NCBI GenBank assembly: GCA_041662295.1
Contig: JBAZSR010000001.1
Coordinates: 10,874-74,873, forward strand
From: JACQWX01 sp041662295
Lineage (GTDB): Bacteria > Elusimicrobiota > Elusimicrobia > UBA1565 > UBA9628
DNA length: 64,000 nt
Reading direction: 5' to 3'
Shown here: in pieces, positions 1 to 11,311 of the stretch
Layout of the letters: each line of letters opens with the position of its first letter
Position numbering within the stretch: the first letter of the stretch is position 1
The notes under the pieces: generated by a model
The model's database searches: none
What the model was told of the DNA's origin: nothing
The model's input: only the letters and a program-made list of their open reading frames with translations
Position numbers and translations under genes: made by a program

Positions 1-996
1 GGGGTCGAACTGGCGGGGGTCCCATTTGCATTCGACGGCATCGACGCTGTCGCGCCCTCTGGGGAGTACGAAGTCCACCTCGCGGCCCGATGTGTCCCGC
101 CAGAAGTGGATGCCCCTGGCCGGCGCCGCGGCCTGGAGCCCTTCAAGGACGAGGTGCTCCCAGAGGACGCCCAGGTCATCATGGCGCAAGGGGTCCCAGC
201 CTTTGAAGAAAGCGGCGAAGCCCGTGTCGAAACCGTAGACCTTAGGAGTCTTCACAATCTCCTTGCGGCCGCCTCCATGGAACGGCCGCAGCACGGCCAT
301 GGCGTTGGTCAGCTCCAAAGCCCGCAGATGGCTGGCGACCGTGGCCCTGTTGATGCCCAGGCTTCCGGAGACCTTGGCCGCCTCAAAGAGCCCGCCGCTC
401 TGCTTCATGAGATACTCGAAGAACAGGTTGAATTTCGCGTAGTCCCGGAAGCCGAAGAGCAGTTGGATGTCGCGGGAGAAGAAGGAATCCGCCCATTCGC
501 GGTAGAGGGAGTCGTTCTTGCGGTCCGCCAAGAGGGCGGCCGGAAGGCCTCCATGGAGGAGCCTTTTCTGTAGCGGGGCCTTCCCAAACGCCTCGAGTTC
601 GCTCCAGAGGACCGGCAGGAGCGTCAGCTGGCGCTTGCGTCCGGTAAGCGTGTCGCGGAACTTCCTGCTCGCGGCCAGGGTAGAGGATCCGGTGGCCAGG
701 ATTTTGAGCTTGGGGAACTCGTCGGCCCCAATCTTGAGCAGGGTGCTCGGGTCCTGGAGCTGGTGAACCTCGTCGAAGACGACAATCTCCTTGCGGCAGC
801 CCCTGTAGAACAGGACGGGGTCGGACACCATGTCCTTGGCGGACGGAAGGTCGCAGTTGACGTAGAGGGCCCGGTCCGGGCCGAAGCTCCTGGCTAAGGT
901 CGTCTTCCCGCTACGCCGCACCCCGGAGAGCCAGACGATGGGGGCCTCCGCCCAGGCGGATTCGATTCTCGCACGCCAGAAGGGCCTCGGTATCAT
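1..996 (-). CDS. DUF4143-type AAA+ ATPase, C-terminus cut by window edge
   Basis: The frame is open from the ATG at 996 to the window edge (332 codons seen). It begins MIPRPFWRARIES and carries a Walker A loop GVRRSGKTT near residue 26, a Walker B-like stretch IVVFDEVHQ near residue 80, and the sensor-like LATGSSTL. A winged-helix-like segment (SLGINRATVASHL) follows, then a C-terminal PD-(D/E)xK-like piece (GREVDFVLP ... AVECKWDP). This order is typical of the ATP-binding AAA_14/DUF4143 family, whose cellular role is poorly known. It lies downstream of lepA on the same strand but has its own promoter at 1005-1033. A full-length relative sits at 42232-43347. Family call is firm; function unknown. 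Confidence 0.8.
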   Translation of the reverse strand, partial: MIPRPFWRARIESAWAEAPIVWLSGVRRSGKTTLARSFGPDRALYVNCDLPSAKDMVSDPVLFYRGCRKEIVVFDEVHQLQDPSTLLKIGADEFPKLKILATGSSTLAASRKFRDTLTGRKRQLTLLPVLWSELEAFGKAPLQKRLLHGGLPAALLADRKNDSLYREWADSFFSRDIQLLFGFRDYAKFNLFFEYLMKQSGGLFEAAKVSGSLGINRATVASHLRALELTNAMAVLRPFHGGGRKEIVKTPKVYGFDTGFAAFFKGWDPLRHDDLGVLWEHLVLEGLQAAAPARGIHFWRDTSGREVDFVLPRGRDSVDAVECKWDPRQFDP

Positions 997-1004
997 GTCA
1001 TCAT

Positions 1005-1033
1005 ACTATACAAATAAACCGACTAAATGTATA
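1005..1033 (-). promoter_or_regulatory. Promoter inside an inverted repeat, upstream of DUF4143 ATPase
   Basis: Read on the minus strand there is a -35-like TATACA (1033-1028), a 17-bp spacer and a -10-like TATAGT (1010-1005). Only 8 bp separate the -10 from the ATG at 996, so the transcript would be leaderless or nearly so. Both hexamers lie in a perfect 9-bp inverted repeat (1004-1012 and 1028-1036), suggesting an operator. This is inferred from sequence only. Confidence 0.5.
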
Positions 1034-1046
1034 GTACGATTACGAA

Positions 1047-2834
<1,788 letters not shown>

Positions 2835-2845
2835 GGTTTCCGGCC

Positions 2846-4591
<1,746 letters not shown>

Positions 4592-4600
4592 TTCACTTCC

Positions 4601-4867
4601 CTACTCCTCATCAAACTTCCTCTGAAACAGCCCTTCCAGCGCCTTGAGCGCGTCCGCCTCGTCCGGACCCGCGGCCGATATCGTGACCTTCGCCCCATGC
4701 TCGGCGGCCAGGAGCATGAGGCCCATGACGCTCTTGCCGTTGACCTCGGTCTTGCCCTTGGAGACGAGGATCTTGCTCTTGAATTTGCTCGCCTCCTGGA
4801 CGAACATCGCCGCGGGCCTGGCGTGCAGGCCGAGTCTCGTGGTGACCGCGATCGTCTTGGTCACCAT
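4601..4867 (-). CDS. ptsH: Phosphocarrier protein HPr
   Basis: An 88-residue HPr. His15 sits in RLGLHARPAA and is the phosphate-accepting residue from enzyme I. Ser46 lies in NGKSVMGLM, the site phosphorylated by HPr kinase, which is encoded upstream at 8089-9045. The ATG at 4867 is inside the 3' end of the EIID gene (7-bp overlap), indicating translational coupling. Presence of both phosphorylation sites together with hprK suggests a regulatory as well as a transport-linked role. Confidence 0.96.
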   Translation of the reverse strand: MVTKTIAVTTRLGLHARPAAMFVQEASKFKSKILVSKGKTEVNGKSVMGLMLLAAEHGAKVTISAAGPDEADALKALEGLFQRKFDEE

Positions 4868-5652
4868 CGCAGTCCCGCCATGGCCGCCAGGGTCCCCGAG
4901 AGCCACACCGCGGCGTAGAGACGACGCGAGGTGAGCCCGTAGGAACGAGCCGCCCAGCCCCCGGCGAGCGCGGCCGCAACGACGGCGCCCCGGGAAAGGG
5001 AGACCGAGGACATTATAGAGAATATCCCCACGCCCGCGCATCCGAGGGCCAGCCCCAGGCCCGCCACGCGGACGACCCGGATGGACCTCTGCCAGCGCAC
5101 GCGCGAAAGCTCCTGGGCGAACAGCTCCCCCCACCGGTACCCGAGCCCGATGCCGAGCCACCGCAGGGCCAGCACGGGCACGGCGTAGGCCAGGAGGTAG
5201 CAGCCCGCGGCGCCGAGGATCACCGTTCCGGGCCGGGCGCCGAAGACGACGCAGGCCAGGCCGGCGGCGAGCGCCAGGGCCGTGCAGAAAGGCCTCCAGG
5301 CGCCCCAGAAAAAGGAATCCCCGATGCCGGCCAGGGCCCCGGCCGCGCCGGACTTGAGCGCGCGCAGCCTGCCCTCCAAACCGGGCCGCGCGTCGCGTGA
5401 GGAGGCGGCGAGCTGCTCCTCCATGGCGCAGGCCATGCCCGCGGCAAACCCCGCCATGTAGGGCTGGGTGTTGAAGTGCTCGCAGTGCCGCGCCAGCGCC
5501 CGGCGGCCCTCCTCCGGGGCGTTTCGCCAGCGCTCGCGGAGCCACGGCTCCACGGTGAAGCCGAAGCCCAGGCCCTGCATGTTCTCGAAGCTCCAGAGCG
5601 CCTGGATGAAAGCCGAGCGCCAGAAGAGGCGAAGCTGCATCGGGACGGTCAT
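4861..5652 (-). CDS. PTS mannose-family transporter subunit IID
   Basis: About 263 residues from the ATG at 5652, which has GAGGAG about ten bases upstream; a GTG at 5679 is possible but would overlap the EIIC gene. The N-terminal segment LFWRSAFIQALWSFENMQG and the AFFF/SFFWGAW region near residue 120 are hallmarks of the EIID_Man family, followed by several hydrophobic helices. With EIIC it would form the membrane channel. Sugar specificity cannot be read from sequence. Confidence 0.88.
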   Translation of the reverse strand: MTVPMQLRLFWRSAFIQALWSFENMQGLGFGFTVEPWLRERWRNAPEEGRRALARHCEHFNTQPYMAGFAAGMACAMEEQLAASSRDARPGLEGRLRALKSGAAGALAGIGDSFFWGAWRPFCTALALAAGLACVVFGARPGTVILGAAGCYLLAYAVPVLALRWLGIGLGYRWGELFAQELSRVRWQRSIRVVRVAGLGLALGCAGVGIFSIMSSVSLSRGAVVAAALAGGWAARSYGLTSRRLYAAVWLSGTLAAMAGLRW

Positions 5653-5666
5653 GGTTCCCGCGCTCC

Positions 5667-6290
5667 TCACCGCGCCCACCTCAGGCTGTGGGCCAGCATC
5701 CCGAGGCCGGACCAGGGCGCGATGAGAAGCGCGACCCAGAGACCGGTCTTGAGCGCGGTGCCGTCCAGGGAGGACCAGGCCAAAACGCCCAAGGGCTTGA
5801 GCGCGAGCAGGAACGCGGCCAGGAGGACGAAGGTGGCTCCGAACTGGAGGAGAAGGGCCCGGGCCGCCAAGCCGCCGAGCCGGACGTCCTCGCCGCGGCC
5901 CAGGGCGGCCGCGACCCGCCGCGCGATCTGCCCGCGCCGCAGTCTCAAGGGGGAATCCACGAGACGCTCGTGCAGCCTGCCGAGGACGAGCCCCGCAGGC
6001 ACCGCGACGGGCAGGGCCACGGCCCCGGGCCCGAGAGCCAGGAGCAAGGCGCCTCCCGCGGAGACGGTGGCGTTGGCCGGGATAAGGCCGCCGATGGGCA
6101 TCTTGTCGTGGCTGAGGAGCTCCACGACCAGGCCCACGAAAGCCCCCATCAGGGGGTTGCCGAGGATGGCGCCCAACAGGGGGCAGAGCACGATGGGCCG
6201 GGAGACCATGACCTGGAAGGCCAGGGTCGAATCGAGCTCGGCCGCGGCCACGAGCGCGGTCCCGGCCGCCAGGCCCGCGAGTCCGGTCAC
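5667..6290 (-). CDS. PTS mannose-family transporter subunit IIC, short form
   Basis: A 207-residue membrane protein starting at GTG 6290, overlapping the EIIB stop as GTGA. It contains the EIIC_Man-like N-terminal region (VSRPIVLCPLLGAILGNP, GGLIPANATVS) and about six hydrophobic segments. It is shorter than the roughly 250-residue family norm, missing length toward the C-terminus. It lies between EIIB and EIID, so it likely pairs with EIID. Whether the short form still transports sugar or is mainly regulatory is open. Confidence 0.82.
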   Translation of the reverse strand: MTGLAGLAAGTALVAAAELDSTLAFQVMVSRPIVLCPLLGAILGNPLMGAFVGLVVELLSHDKMPIGGLIPANATVSAGGALLLALGPGAVALPVAVPAGLVLGRLHERLVDSPLRLRRGQIARRVAAALGRGEDVRLGGLAARALLLQFGATFVLLAAFLLALKPLGVLAWSSLDGTALKTGLWVALLIAPWSGLGMLAHSLRWAR

Positions 6291-6772
6291 CGGCCGCCTC
6301 CCAGGAGCTCGAGGAGGTCCGCTTCGGGCTCGCCGGGGACGGCGCGGCCTTCGAGACGCACGCCCCGCCGGCCGATCTCGGAGAGAGCCTGCTTGTCCTC
6401 GTCGCTGAGGAAGATGGCCTTGCCGAGCTGGACCTTCCCGGCAGAGTAGTGCATTCCCCCGACGTTGACCGTCTCCATCCTCATCCCGCGCTCGAGGAGC
6501 CCGAGGATCTGCCTGGGTCCTGGGGCCAGCACGAGGACACGGTGCGCCGCGGCCGAGCAGGAATCAAGATAGGGGACCGCCTCGTCGACCCGCAGGACCT
6601 TGAGCCCGACCTCGTCGGGCAGCGCGATCCTCATCAGCAGGGACTGGGTCTCGTCCTTCGCCGCCGCGTCCGAGACCACCACGACCTCCACGGCCTTCAG
6701 GTGCGGGAGCCAGCCCTCCACGACCTGGCCGTGGACCAGGCGGTCGTCGATCCGGAACAGGGCGATAGGCAT
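6287..6772 (-). CDS. PTS mannose-family subunit IIB
   Basis: A 161-residue cytoplasmic phosphotransfer domain. The motif RIDDRLVHGQV places the phosphorylated histidine at His14, exactly as in EIIB_Man/Lev proteins, and length matches the family. The ATG directly abuts the EIIA stop codon. It would receive phosphate from EIIA (next gene upstream) and hand it to sugar bound by EIIC/EIID. Confidence 0.92.
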   Translation of the reverse strand: MPIALFRIDDRLVHGQVVEGWLPHLKAVEVVVVSDAAAKDETQSLLMRIALPDEVGLKVLRVDEAVPYLDSCSAAAHRVLVLAPGPRQILGLLERGMRMETVNVGGMHYSAGKVQLGKAIFLSDEDKQALSEIGRRGVRLEGRAVPGEPEADLLELLGGGR

Positions 6773-7186
6773 CTAGCGGGACCTCTCCTGGACCAGGGCC
6801 TTGAAGTCGCACACCGCCCCACGGCCGTTCTTGAGGACCTTCTCCACGAGCGGCCCGAGGGCCATGTCGACCCGGTGGCTGAACGCGGTCACGAGCATGG
6901 CCAGGTTGACCCCGCTGACGAGCGCAGCCCCGGGCCGGTCCTTCACGGCCGGAAACGCGAGGTTCACCGGCGTGCCCGCCTGCATGTCCGTGAAGATGAT
7001 GAGCCCGTCCCCCACCGCGAGATCCTTCACCGTCCTCTCCAGGCGCGCGCGCATCTCGGCCAGGCTCTGCCGTGCCGACACCGAGACCGCCCGGACTCCC
7101 GCGGTCTGGCGGCCCACGATGGCCTCAGCGGCCTCGACAAGATAGGCTCCGAACTCGCCGTGGGTGACGACGATGAAGTTGATCAT
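6773..7186 (-). CDS. PTS mannose-family subunit IIA
   Basis: A 137-residue EIIA_Man-type protein. The N-terminal VVTHGEFG puts the active histidine at His9; FTDMQAGTPVN is the typical conserved loop, and LVSGVNLAML is also family-like. It accepts phosphate from HPr. It is a separate gene, unlike enterobacterial ManX where A and B are fused. It begins 15 bp after the rapZ stop, in the hpf-hprK-rapZ-EIIA order also known from several deltaproteobacteria. Confidence 0.93.
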   Translation of the reverse strand: MINFIVVTHGEFGAYLVEAAEAIVGRQTAGVRAVSVSARQSLAEMRARLERTVKDLAVGDGLIIFTDMQAGTPVNLAFPAVKDRPGAALVSGVNLAMLVTAFSHRVDMALGPLVEKVLKNGRGAVCDFKALVQERSR

Positions 7187-7201
7187 CTTTCACTCGCCCC
7201 C

Positions 7202-8092
7202 TCATCCGGCTCTATGGCTGTCCCTGTGGAACTCCTGCACCGGGTGCCCCGTGCGCGTGAGCATCCGCGCCAGATGGTGGGTGACGAAAACGCTGCGGTG
7301 CCGCCCGCCCGTGCAGCCGACCGCGATGGTCAGATAGGACTTGCCCTCGCGGACGTAGAGCGGCAGGAGCTTCAGGATGAACTCCTGGTAGTCTTGGAGG
7401 AACCCGCGCGCGGCCGGGTCGGCGAGGATGAAGCGCTGGACCGCGGGATAGAGACCGGTGAGCCTCTTGAGGCGGGGCTCGTAGTTGGGGTTGGGAAGGA
7501 ACCGCACGTCCATGACGATGTCCGCGTCCATCGGCAGGCCGTACTTGTACCCGAAGGAGACCACGGCAAGGGTCATCTCCTTGGTGCGCGTCAATTGGAG
7601 GGTCTCGGAGAGCTTCTCCTTGAGCTCCCCCAGGGTCATGGCCGAGGTGTCGATGACCTTGTCCGCCATGGCCTTGACCGATACGAGCCGGCGGCGCTCC
7701 TCCCGGATGGAGTCCGAGAGCTTCCGGCCCAGCGGATGGCGGTGCCGCGTCTCCGAGAAGCGCTGGATGACGGCCGCGTCCGAAGCGTCTAGGAATAGGA
7801 TGCGCGGCTCGATGCCCCTGGCCCGGAGGTTCTTGAGCACGCTGGACAGGCCGTCGAGCCACCGCCCCTCGCGGATGTCCATCCCGAGGGCCACCTGCTT
7901 CAAGCCGCGAGAGCGGCAGACGTGGTCCGCGAACTGGTCGAGGAGCGAGACCGGGAGGTTGTCGACGCAGAAAAACCCGAAGTCCTCGAAGGCCTTGAGC
8001 GCCTGGCTCTTCCCCGCCCCGGAGACGCCGGTGACGATGAAGAACTTGGTCTTGCTCTCGCGTCCGGCAGGACCGCCCTTGGCGGGACTCAT
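7202..8092 (-). CDS. rapZ: RapZ/YvcJ-family nucleotide-binding protein
   Basis: A 296-residue protein with P-loop GVSGAGKSQ at residues 22-30, the FCVDNLP motif, and the conserved C-terminal GCTGGRHRSVFVTHHLA. In E. coli RapZ controls the GlmZ/GlmY sRNAs; in Bacillus YvcJ is a GTPase, and whether RNA binding is conserved here is unknown. The frame is open further upstream, but the ATG at 8092 overlaps the hprK stop as ATGA and gives the family N-terminus, so it was chosen. Confidence 0.93.
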   Translation of the reverse strand: MSPAKGGPAGRESKTKFFIVTGVSGAGKSQALKAFEDFGFFCVDNLPVSLLDQFADHVCRSRGLKQVALGMDIREGRWLDGLSSVLKNLRARGIEPRILFLDASDAAVIQRFSETRHRHPLGRKLSDSIREERRRLVSVKAMADKVIDTSAMTLGELKEKLSETLQLTRTKEMTLAVVSFGYKYGLPMDADIVMDVRFLPNPNYEPRLKRLTGLYPAVQRFILADPAARGFLQDYQEFILKLLPLYVREGKSYLTIAVGCTGGRHRSVFVTHHLARMLTRTGHPVQEFHRDSHRAG

Positions 8093-9045
8093 GAGCCCGG
8101 TTGCTTGTTCCCCGGCGTCGAACGCATCCGCTCGATGAGCTTCCGGTTGAAAGTCTCGGCCGAGAAGTACCCCTGGCTGCGCAGGCGCTGGTTGAGGGCC
8201 GCCACCTCGATGAGGATGGCCAGGTTCCGGCCCGGGCTGACCGCGATCTTGATCTCCGGGATGCGCACGCCCACGATCATCGTGCTGCGCGTCTCGAGGC
8301 CGGACCGGTCGTACTTGGCCTGGGCGCTCCAGGGCTCGAGGTGGACCGCCAGCTCGATGGGCGTGTGATCCAGGATGGCGCCCACGCCGAAGAGGAGCTT
8401 CACGTCGATGATGCCCAGCCCGCGGACCTCGATGTAGTGGCGCAGGGGCTCGGGACAGATCCCCAGGAGCCCGCCTCCGCGGCGGTGCTGGACCTCGATG
8501 GCGTCGTCGGCCACGAGGATGTGCCCTCGCTTCAAGAGCTCCAGCGCGCACTCCGACTTGCCGATGCCCGCCTCGCCTTGGATGAGCACGCCGAGGCCGT
8601 AGATCTCCACGAGCACGCCATGGACGACCGTGCGGGGCGAGAGCCGGTCCTCCAGGAAGGCGCTTAAGCCCCCCACGAAAACGGCGGTGTCCAGGCGCGA
8701 GCGCAGCAGCGGCACACCCTTCCTGCGGCAGGCCTGCACGAGCACGGGCGGCGCGACCAGATTATGCGTGAGGATCAGGCACGGCAGGGCCGGGAAGGAC
8801 AGCATGTCGTCGAGAGACTTCTGCAGGGCCTTCTGCGGAGCCTTCGCGCAGAAGCACTGCTCCCCGTTGCCGATGATCTGGATGCGCTCCGGGCGGAAAT
8901 GGTCGAGACAGCCGTTGAGAGCGAGGCCCGGCCGGTTGAGGTCCGGCCCGAGGATCTTGCGGCCGAGCGACTTCTCGCCCGCGATGAGCTCGAGCTCGAG
9001 GTCCTCTTTCTGTTCCTTCAGCAGGTCGCCGACCGTGACGTGCAC
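8089..9045 (-). CDS. hprK: HPr kinase/phosphorylase
   Basis: A 318-residue bifunctional enzyme that phosphorylates and dephosphorylates Ser46 of HPr. Seen in sequence: N-terminal DRTGG-like domain, His142 in VVHGVLVEIYG, Walker A GEAGIGKSE at 157-165, acidic pair near 180, and the HprK signature EVRGLGIIDVK near 206. It lies between hpf and rapZ and in the same transcription unit as its substrate HPr, which retains Ser46. Confidence 0.96.
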   Translation of the reverse strand: MHVTVGDLLKEQKEDLELELIAGEKSLGRKILGPDLNRPGLALNGCLDHFRPERIQIIGNGEQCFCAKAPQKALQKSLDDMLSFPALPCLILTHNLVAPPVLVQACRRKGVPLLRSRLDTAVFVGGLSAFLEDRLSPRTVVHGVLVEIYGLGVLIQGEAGIGKSECALELLKRGHILVADDAIEVQHRRGGGLLGICPEPLRHYIEVRGLGIIDVKLLFGVGAILDHTPIELAVHLEPWSAQAKYDRSGLETRSTMIVGVRIPEIKIAVSPGRNLAILIEVAALNQRLRSQGYFSAETFNRKLIERMRSTPGNKQPGS

Positions 9046-9054
9046 GGGAGCTCC

Positions 9055-9570
9055 CTACTTCTTGTTCCGCACCGGCTGAACCACACAATATGATTCATCG
9101 GCCCGCCGGTAGATCACGCGGATCTGCTTGGAGTCCTTGTCCTCGAAGAGCAGGAAGTTCTGCCCGGATTCGTCGAGCCGGGAAGCGGCCTCCTGGGCCG
9201 TGACCGCGGAGACGGGGGTCTTGACCACGGCCAGTTCCATCGGCGCGGCGGCCGCGGGGACCTCGGCGGTCTCGGAATCCTTGTGGTGGTCCCGCAGGCG
9301 GTCCTTGTACTTCTTGACCTGCTTGTCCATCTTGTCGGTGGCCAGGTCGATGGCGGAATAGAGGTCGCCGGCCGAGGCCAGGGCCCGGAAGGTCTGGCGC
9401 GCGCCGTGGATGACGATCTCCGCCTTGTGGCTCCTCTTCTCGATGAAAAGAATGACCTGCGCCCACACCAGATGGTCGAAATACTTTTCAGTCTTCTCGA
9501 GCTTCTGCATCAGGTAGCGCTCGATGGCGTCGGTGATCTTCAGGCGTCTCGCGGACACGTGTATTTTCAT
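9055..9570 (-). CDS. hpf: Ribosome hibernation promoting factor, long form
   Basis: A 171-residue protein. The N-terminal S30AE domain (about 1-100) begins MKIHVSARRLKITDAIERYL and contains the basic helix KMDKQVKKYKDRLRDH. After an Ala/Pro linker, the C-terminal segment (115-171) includes QNFLLFEDKDSKQIRVIYRR, the dimerisation domain of long HPFs that pair 70S ribosomes into 100S dimers. It is the first gene of the PTS operon, with the promoter at 9604-9632. Confidence 0.93.
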   Translation of the reverse strand: MKIHVSARRLKITDAIERYLMQKLEKTEKYFDHLVWAQVILFIEKRSHKAEIVIHGARQTFRALASAGDLYSAIDLATDKMDKQVKKYKDRLRDHHKDSETAEVPAAAAPMELAVVKTPVSAVTAQEAASRLDESGQNFLLFEDKDSKQIRVIYRRADESYCVVQPVRNKK

Positions 9571-9603
9571 ATCTTAATTTAACCTCGCTGAAATTCGCCG
9601 ACC

Positions 9604-9632
9604 ATTAAACATCTTTACGTTATCGGTGTCAA
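9604..9632 (-). promoter_or_regulatory. Near-consensus sigma70-type promoter of the hpf-PTS operon
   Basis: On the minus strand: TTGACA (9632-9627), exactly 17 bp, then TTTAAT (9609-9604), one mismatch from TATAAT. Predicted start near 9597 leaves about 27 nt of leader before the hpf ATG. It is the only obvious promoter upstream of the ten-gene block. Confidence 0.75.
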
Positions 9633-9694
9633 TCGCGGAAAAGCGGAAAAGCATGGGTTTTTCCAATCATAGACAGCCGCTGACGCGTTCTCCA

Positions 9695-9723
9695 TTGACC
9701 GGTCTCGCCAAATAAGGTACCAT
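9695..9723 (+). promoter_or_regulatory. dnaA: Candidate dnaA promoter
   Basis: TTGACC (9695-9700), 17 bp, TACCAT (9718-9723), followed by an AT-rich stretch and the DnaA boxes that overlap the dnaA start. The -10 is weak (4 of 6). It diverges from the hpf promoter at 9604-9632. Confidence 0.4.
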
Positions 9724-9802
9724 TGCTCCGCTGGTGTTGTGCATGCACCAGTAAAGCTTTAATTTTTATATATTTTTAAGCATCATAAAAGTTATGAACA
9801 CC

Positions 9803-9811
9803 TGTGGATAA
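9803..9811 (-). promoter_or_regulatory. DnaA box (perfect)
   Basis: TGTGGATAA is the reverse complement of the consensus TTATCCACA. It lies 3-11 bp before the dnaA start codon. Confidence 0.7.
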
Positions 9812-9813
9812 CC

Positions 9814-9822
9814 TGTGGACAA
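9814..9822 (-). promoter_or_regulatory. DnaA box (one mismatch) overlapping the dnaA start codon
   Basis: TGTGGACAA, reverse complement TTGTCCACA. The GTG initiation codon of dnaA (9815-9817) lies inside it, so DnaA bound here could block its own gene. Inference from position. Confidence 0.55.
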
Positions 9823-11170
9823 GGCTCTAGAACCAAAACAGCTTTGGACGCAAGCCATCGAACTCCTCCGGCCGGAGCTCGGCGATGAAAACATCGACCT
9901 CTGGTTCAAGCCTGTCGAGGCCCTGCGGCTGGACAACAACGTGCTTTGGCTCAAGGTCCCCAACCGTTTCTACCTGGACGGCATCAAGGACCGGTTCCTG
10001 AAGAAGATCCTTGCGGTCTTGGCCTCCCTCGCCGGCGCGGACGTCTCCCTCGATTACGAGGTCTCCAAGGACCTCAAGAACGTCCTGCCCAAGACCGACC
10101 CCATCGCCCAGCCGAGCAGCCAGCTGGACTTCTCCCTGGGCGAGCTCAACCCCCGCTTGACCTTCTCCTCCTTCGTGGTCGGCGCGTCCAACCGCTTCGC
10201 CCACGCCACGTCAGAGGCTGTTGCGCGCACGCCGGGGACCCAGTACAACCCCTTCTTCATCTACGGAGGGGTCGGATTGGGCAAGACGCACCTCATGCAC
10301 GCCATCGGTCACGCCATGCGCTCCCAGCACCGGGGCGGCCGGGTCCTCTACACGACCTCGGAGCAGTTCGTCAACGAGTACGTCACGGCCATCCAGCAGG
10401 GCAAAGTCAACGACTTCCGCGCCAAATACCGGAGCCTCGACTGCCTGCTCATCGACGACGTCCAGTTCCTCATCGGCAAGGACCGCAGCGAGCAGGAGTT
10501 CTTCCACACCTTCAATACCCTCCACAGCGTCCGCAAGCAGATCGTGGTCACCTCGGACCGCTCTCCCAAGGAGATGTCCCTGACCGAGCAGCGCCTCATC
10601 TCCCGCTTCGAGTGGGGCGTGGTGGCGGACATCAAGGCCCCGGACCTCGAGACGCGCATCGCCATCCTCCGCCAGAAGGCCATCGCGGAGCAGATCGACG
10701 TCCCGGACGACGTCGTCCTCTTCGTGGCCTCCTCCGTGAAGTCCAACATCCGCGCCCTCGAGGGATCGCTCATCCGCCTGAAAGCATACTCCTCGATGAC
10801 CGGGAGCAACCTCACGGTGGACACGGCAAAGGAGATCCTCAAGGATTCCCTGAGCCACGAAGTCTCCCCCCCCATCAACGTCGACACCATCACGAAGGTG
10901 GTCGCCCAACGCTTCCAGGTCGAGGTCCGGGAGCTCAAGGGCCACAGCCGCGTCACCTCCGTGGTCCTGCCCCGTCAGGTCGCCATGTTCCTGGCCTGCA
11001 CGATGACGGATCTCCCCTACACCGAGGTCGGCAAGAATTTCGGGGGAAAGGACCACACCACGGTCATTCACGCGAAGAAGAAGGTCCAGAGGCTCATGGA
11101 GCAGGACCTCGTGTTCCTGGAGCGCGTCAACAGCCTGCGGTCCGAGATCAAGGCGGTGGAGAACGCTTGA
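9815..11170 (+). CDS. dnaA: Chromosomal replication initiator DnaA
   Basis: A 451-residue protein with the usual four domains: N-terminal helicase-contact domain, short linker, AAA+ domain with Walker A GGVGLGKTH near residue 150 and Walker B LLIDDVQFL near 212, and C-terminal DNA-binding domain with KGHSRVTSVVLPRQVAMFL and GGKDHTTVIHA. It unwinds oriC and loads DnaB. The start is GTG at 9815; the upstream ATG at 9794 runs into a stop within six codons, and no good ribosome-binding site is visible. The start codon is embedded in a DnaA box. Confidence 0.96.
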   Translation: MDKALEPKQLWTQAIELLRPELGDENIDLWFKPVEALRLDNNVLWLKVPNRFYLDGIKDRFLKKILAVLASLAGADVSLDYEVSKDLKNVLPKTDPIAQPSSQLDFSLGELNPRLTFSSFVVGASNRFAHATSEAVARTPGTQYNPFFIYGGVGLGKTHLMHAIGHAMRSQHRGGRVLYTTSEQFVNEYVTAIQQGKVNDFRAKYRSLDCLLIDDVQFLIGKDRSEQEFFHTFNTLHSVRKQIVVTSDRSPKEMSLTEQRLISRFEWGVVADIKAPDLETRIAILRQKAIAEQIDVPDDVVLFVASSVKSNIRALEGSLIRLKAYSSMTGSNLTVDTAKEILKDSLSHEVSPPINVDTITKVVAQRFQVEVRELKGHSRVTSVVLPRQVAMFLACTMTDLPYTEVGKNFGGKDHTTVIHAKKKVQRLMEQDLVFLERVNSLRSEIKAVENA

Positions 11171-11233
11171 ATAACCTGTTGATGGCGCCGGGACAGCCCC
11201 CGATCGGTGCATCGAGTGGATATCTTTCGAGGG

Positions 11234-11242
11234 TTATCCACA
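11234..11242 (+). promoter_or_regulatory. DnaA box in the dnaA-dnaN intergenic region
   Basis: A perfect TTATCCACA in the 141-bp gap between dnaA and dnaN. A box here could form part of a bipartite origin or regulate dnaN. Confidence 0.6.
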
Positions 11243-11311
11243 GGATCCCTCCGTCCGAGCCGCTGGAGCCGTCCACCGAATCCACACCATCAAGAACCTG
11301 GAGTGATGAAT

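Larger units (their letters stand above)
9724..9822. other. Probable replication origin (oriC) segment
   Basis: Directly upstream of dnaA. An AT-rich run at about 9754-9790 could be the unwinding element. It is followed by TTATGAACA (9792-9800, degenerate), TGTGGATAA (9803-9811, a perfect DnaA box in reverse) and TGTGGACAA (9814-9822, one mismatch). A 10-bp palindrome GTGCATGCAC lies near 9738. Position beside dnaA and box clustering support oriC; another box is at 11234. GC skew was not calculated. Confidence 0.65.
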
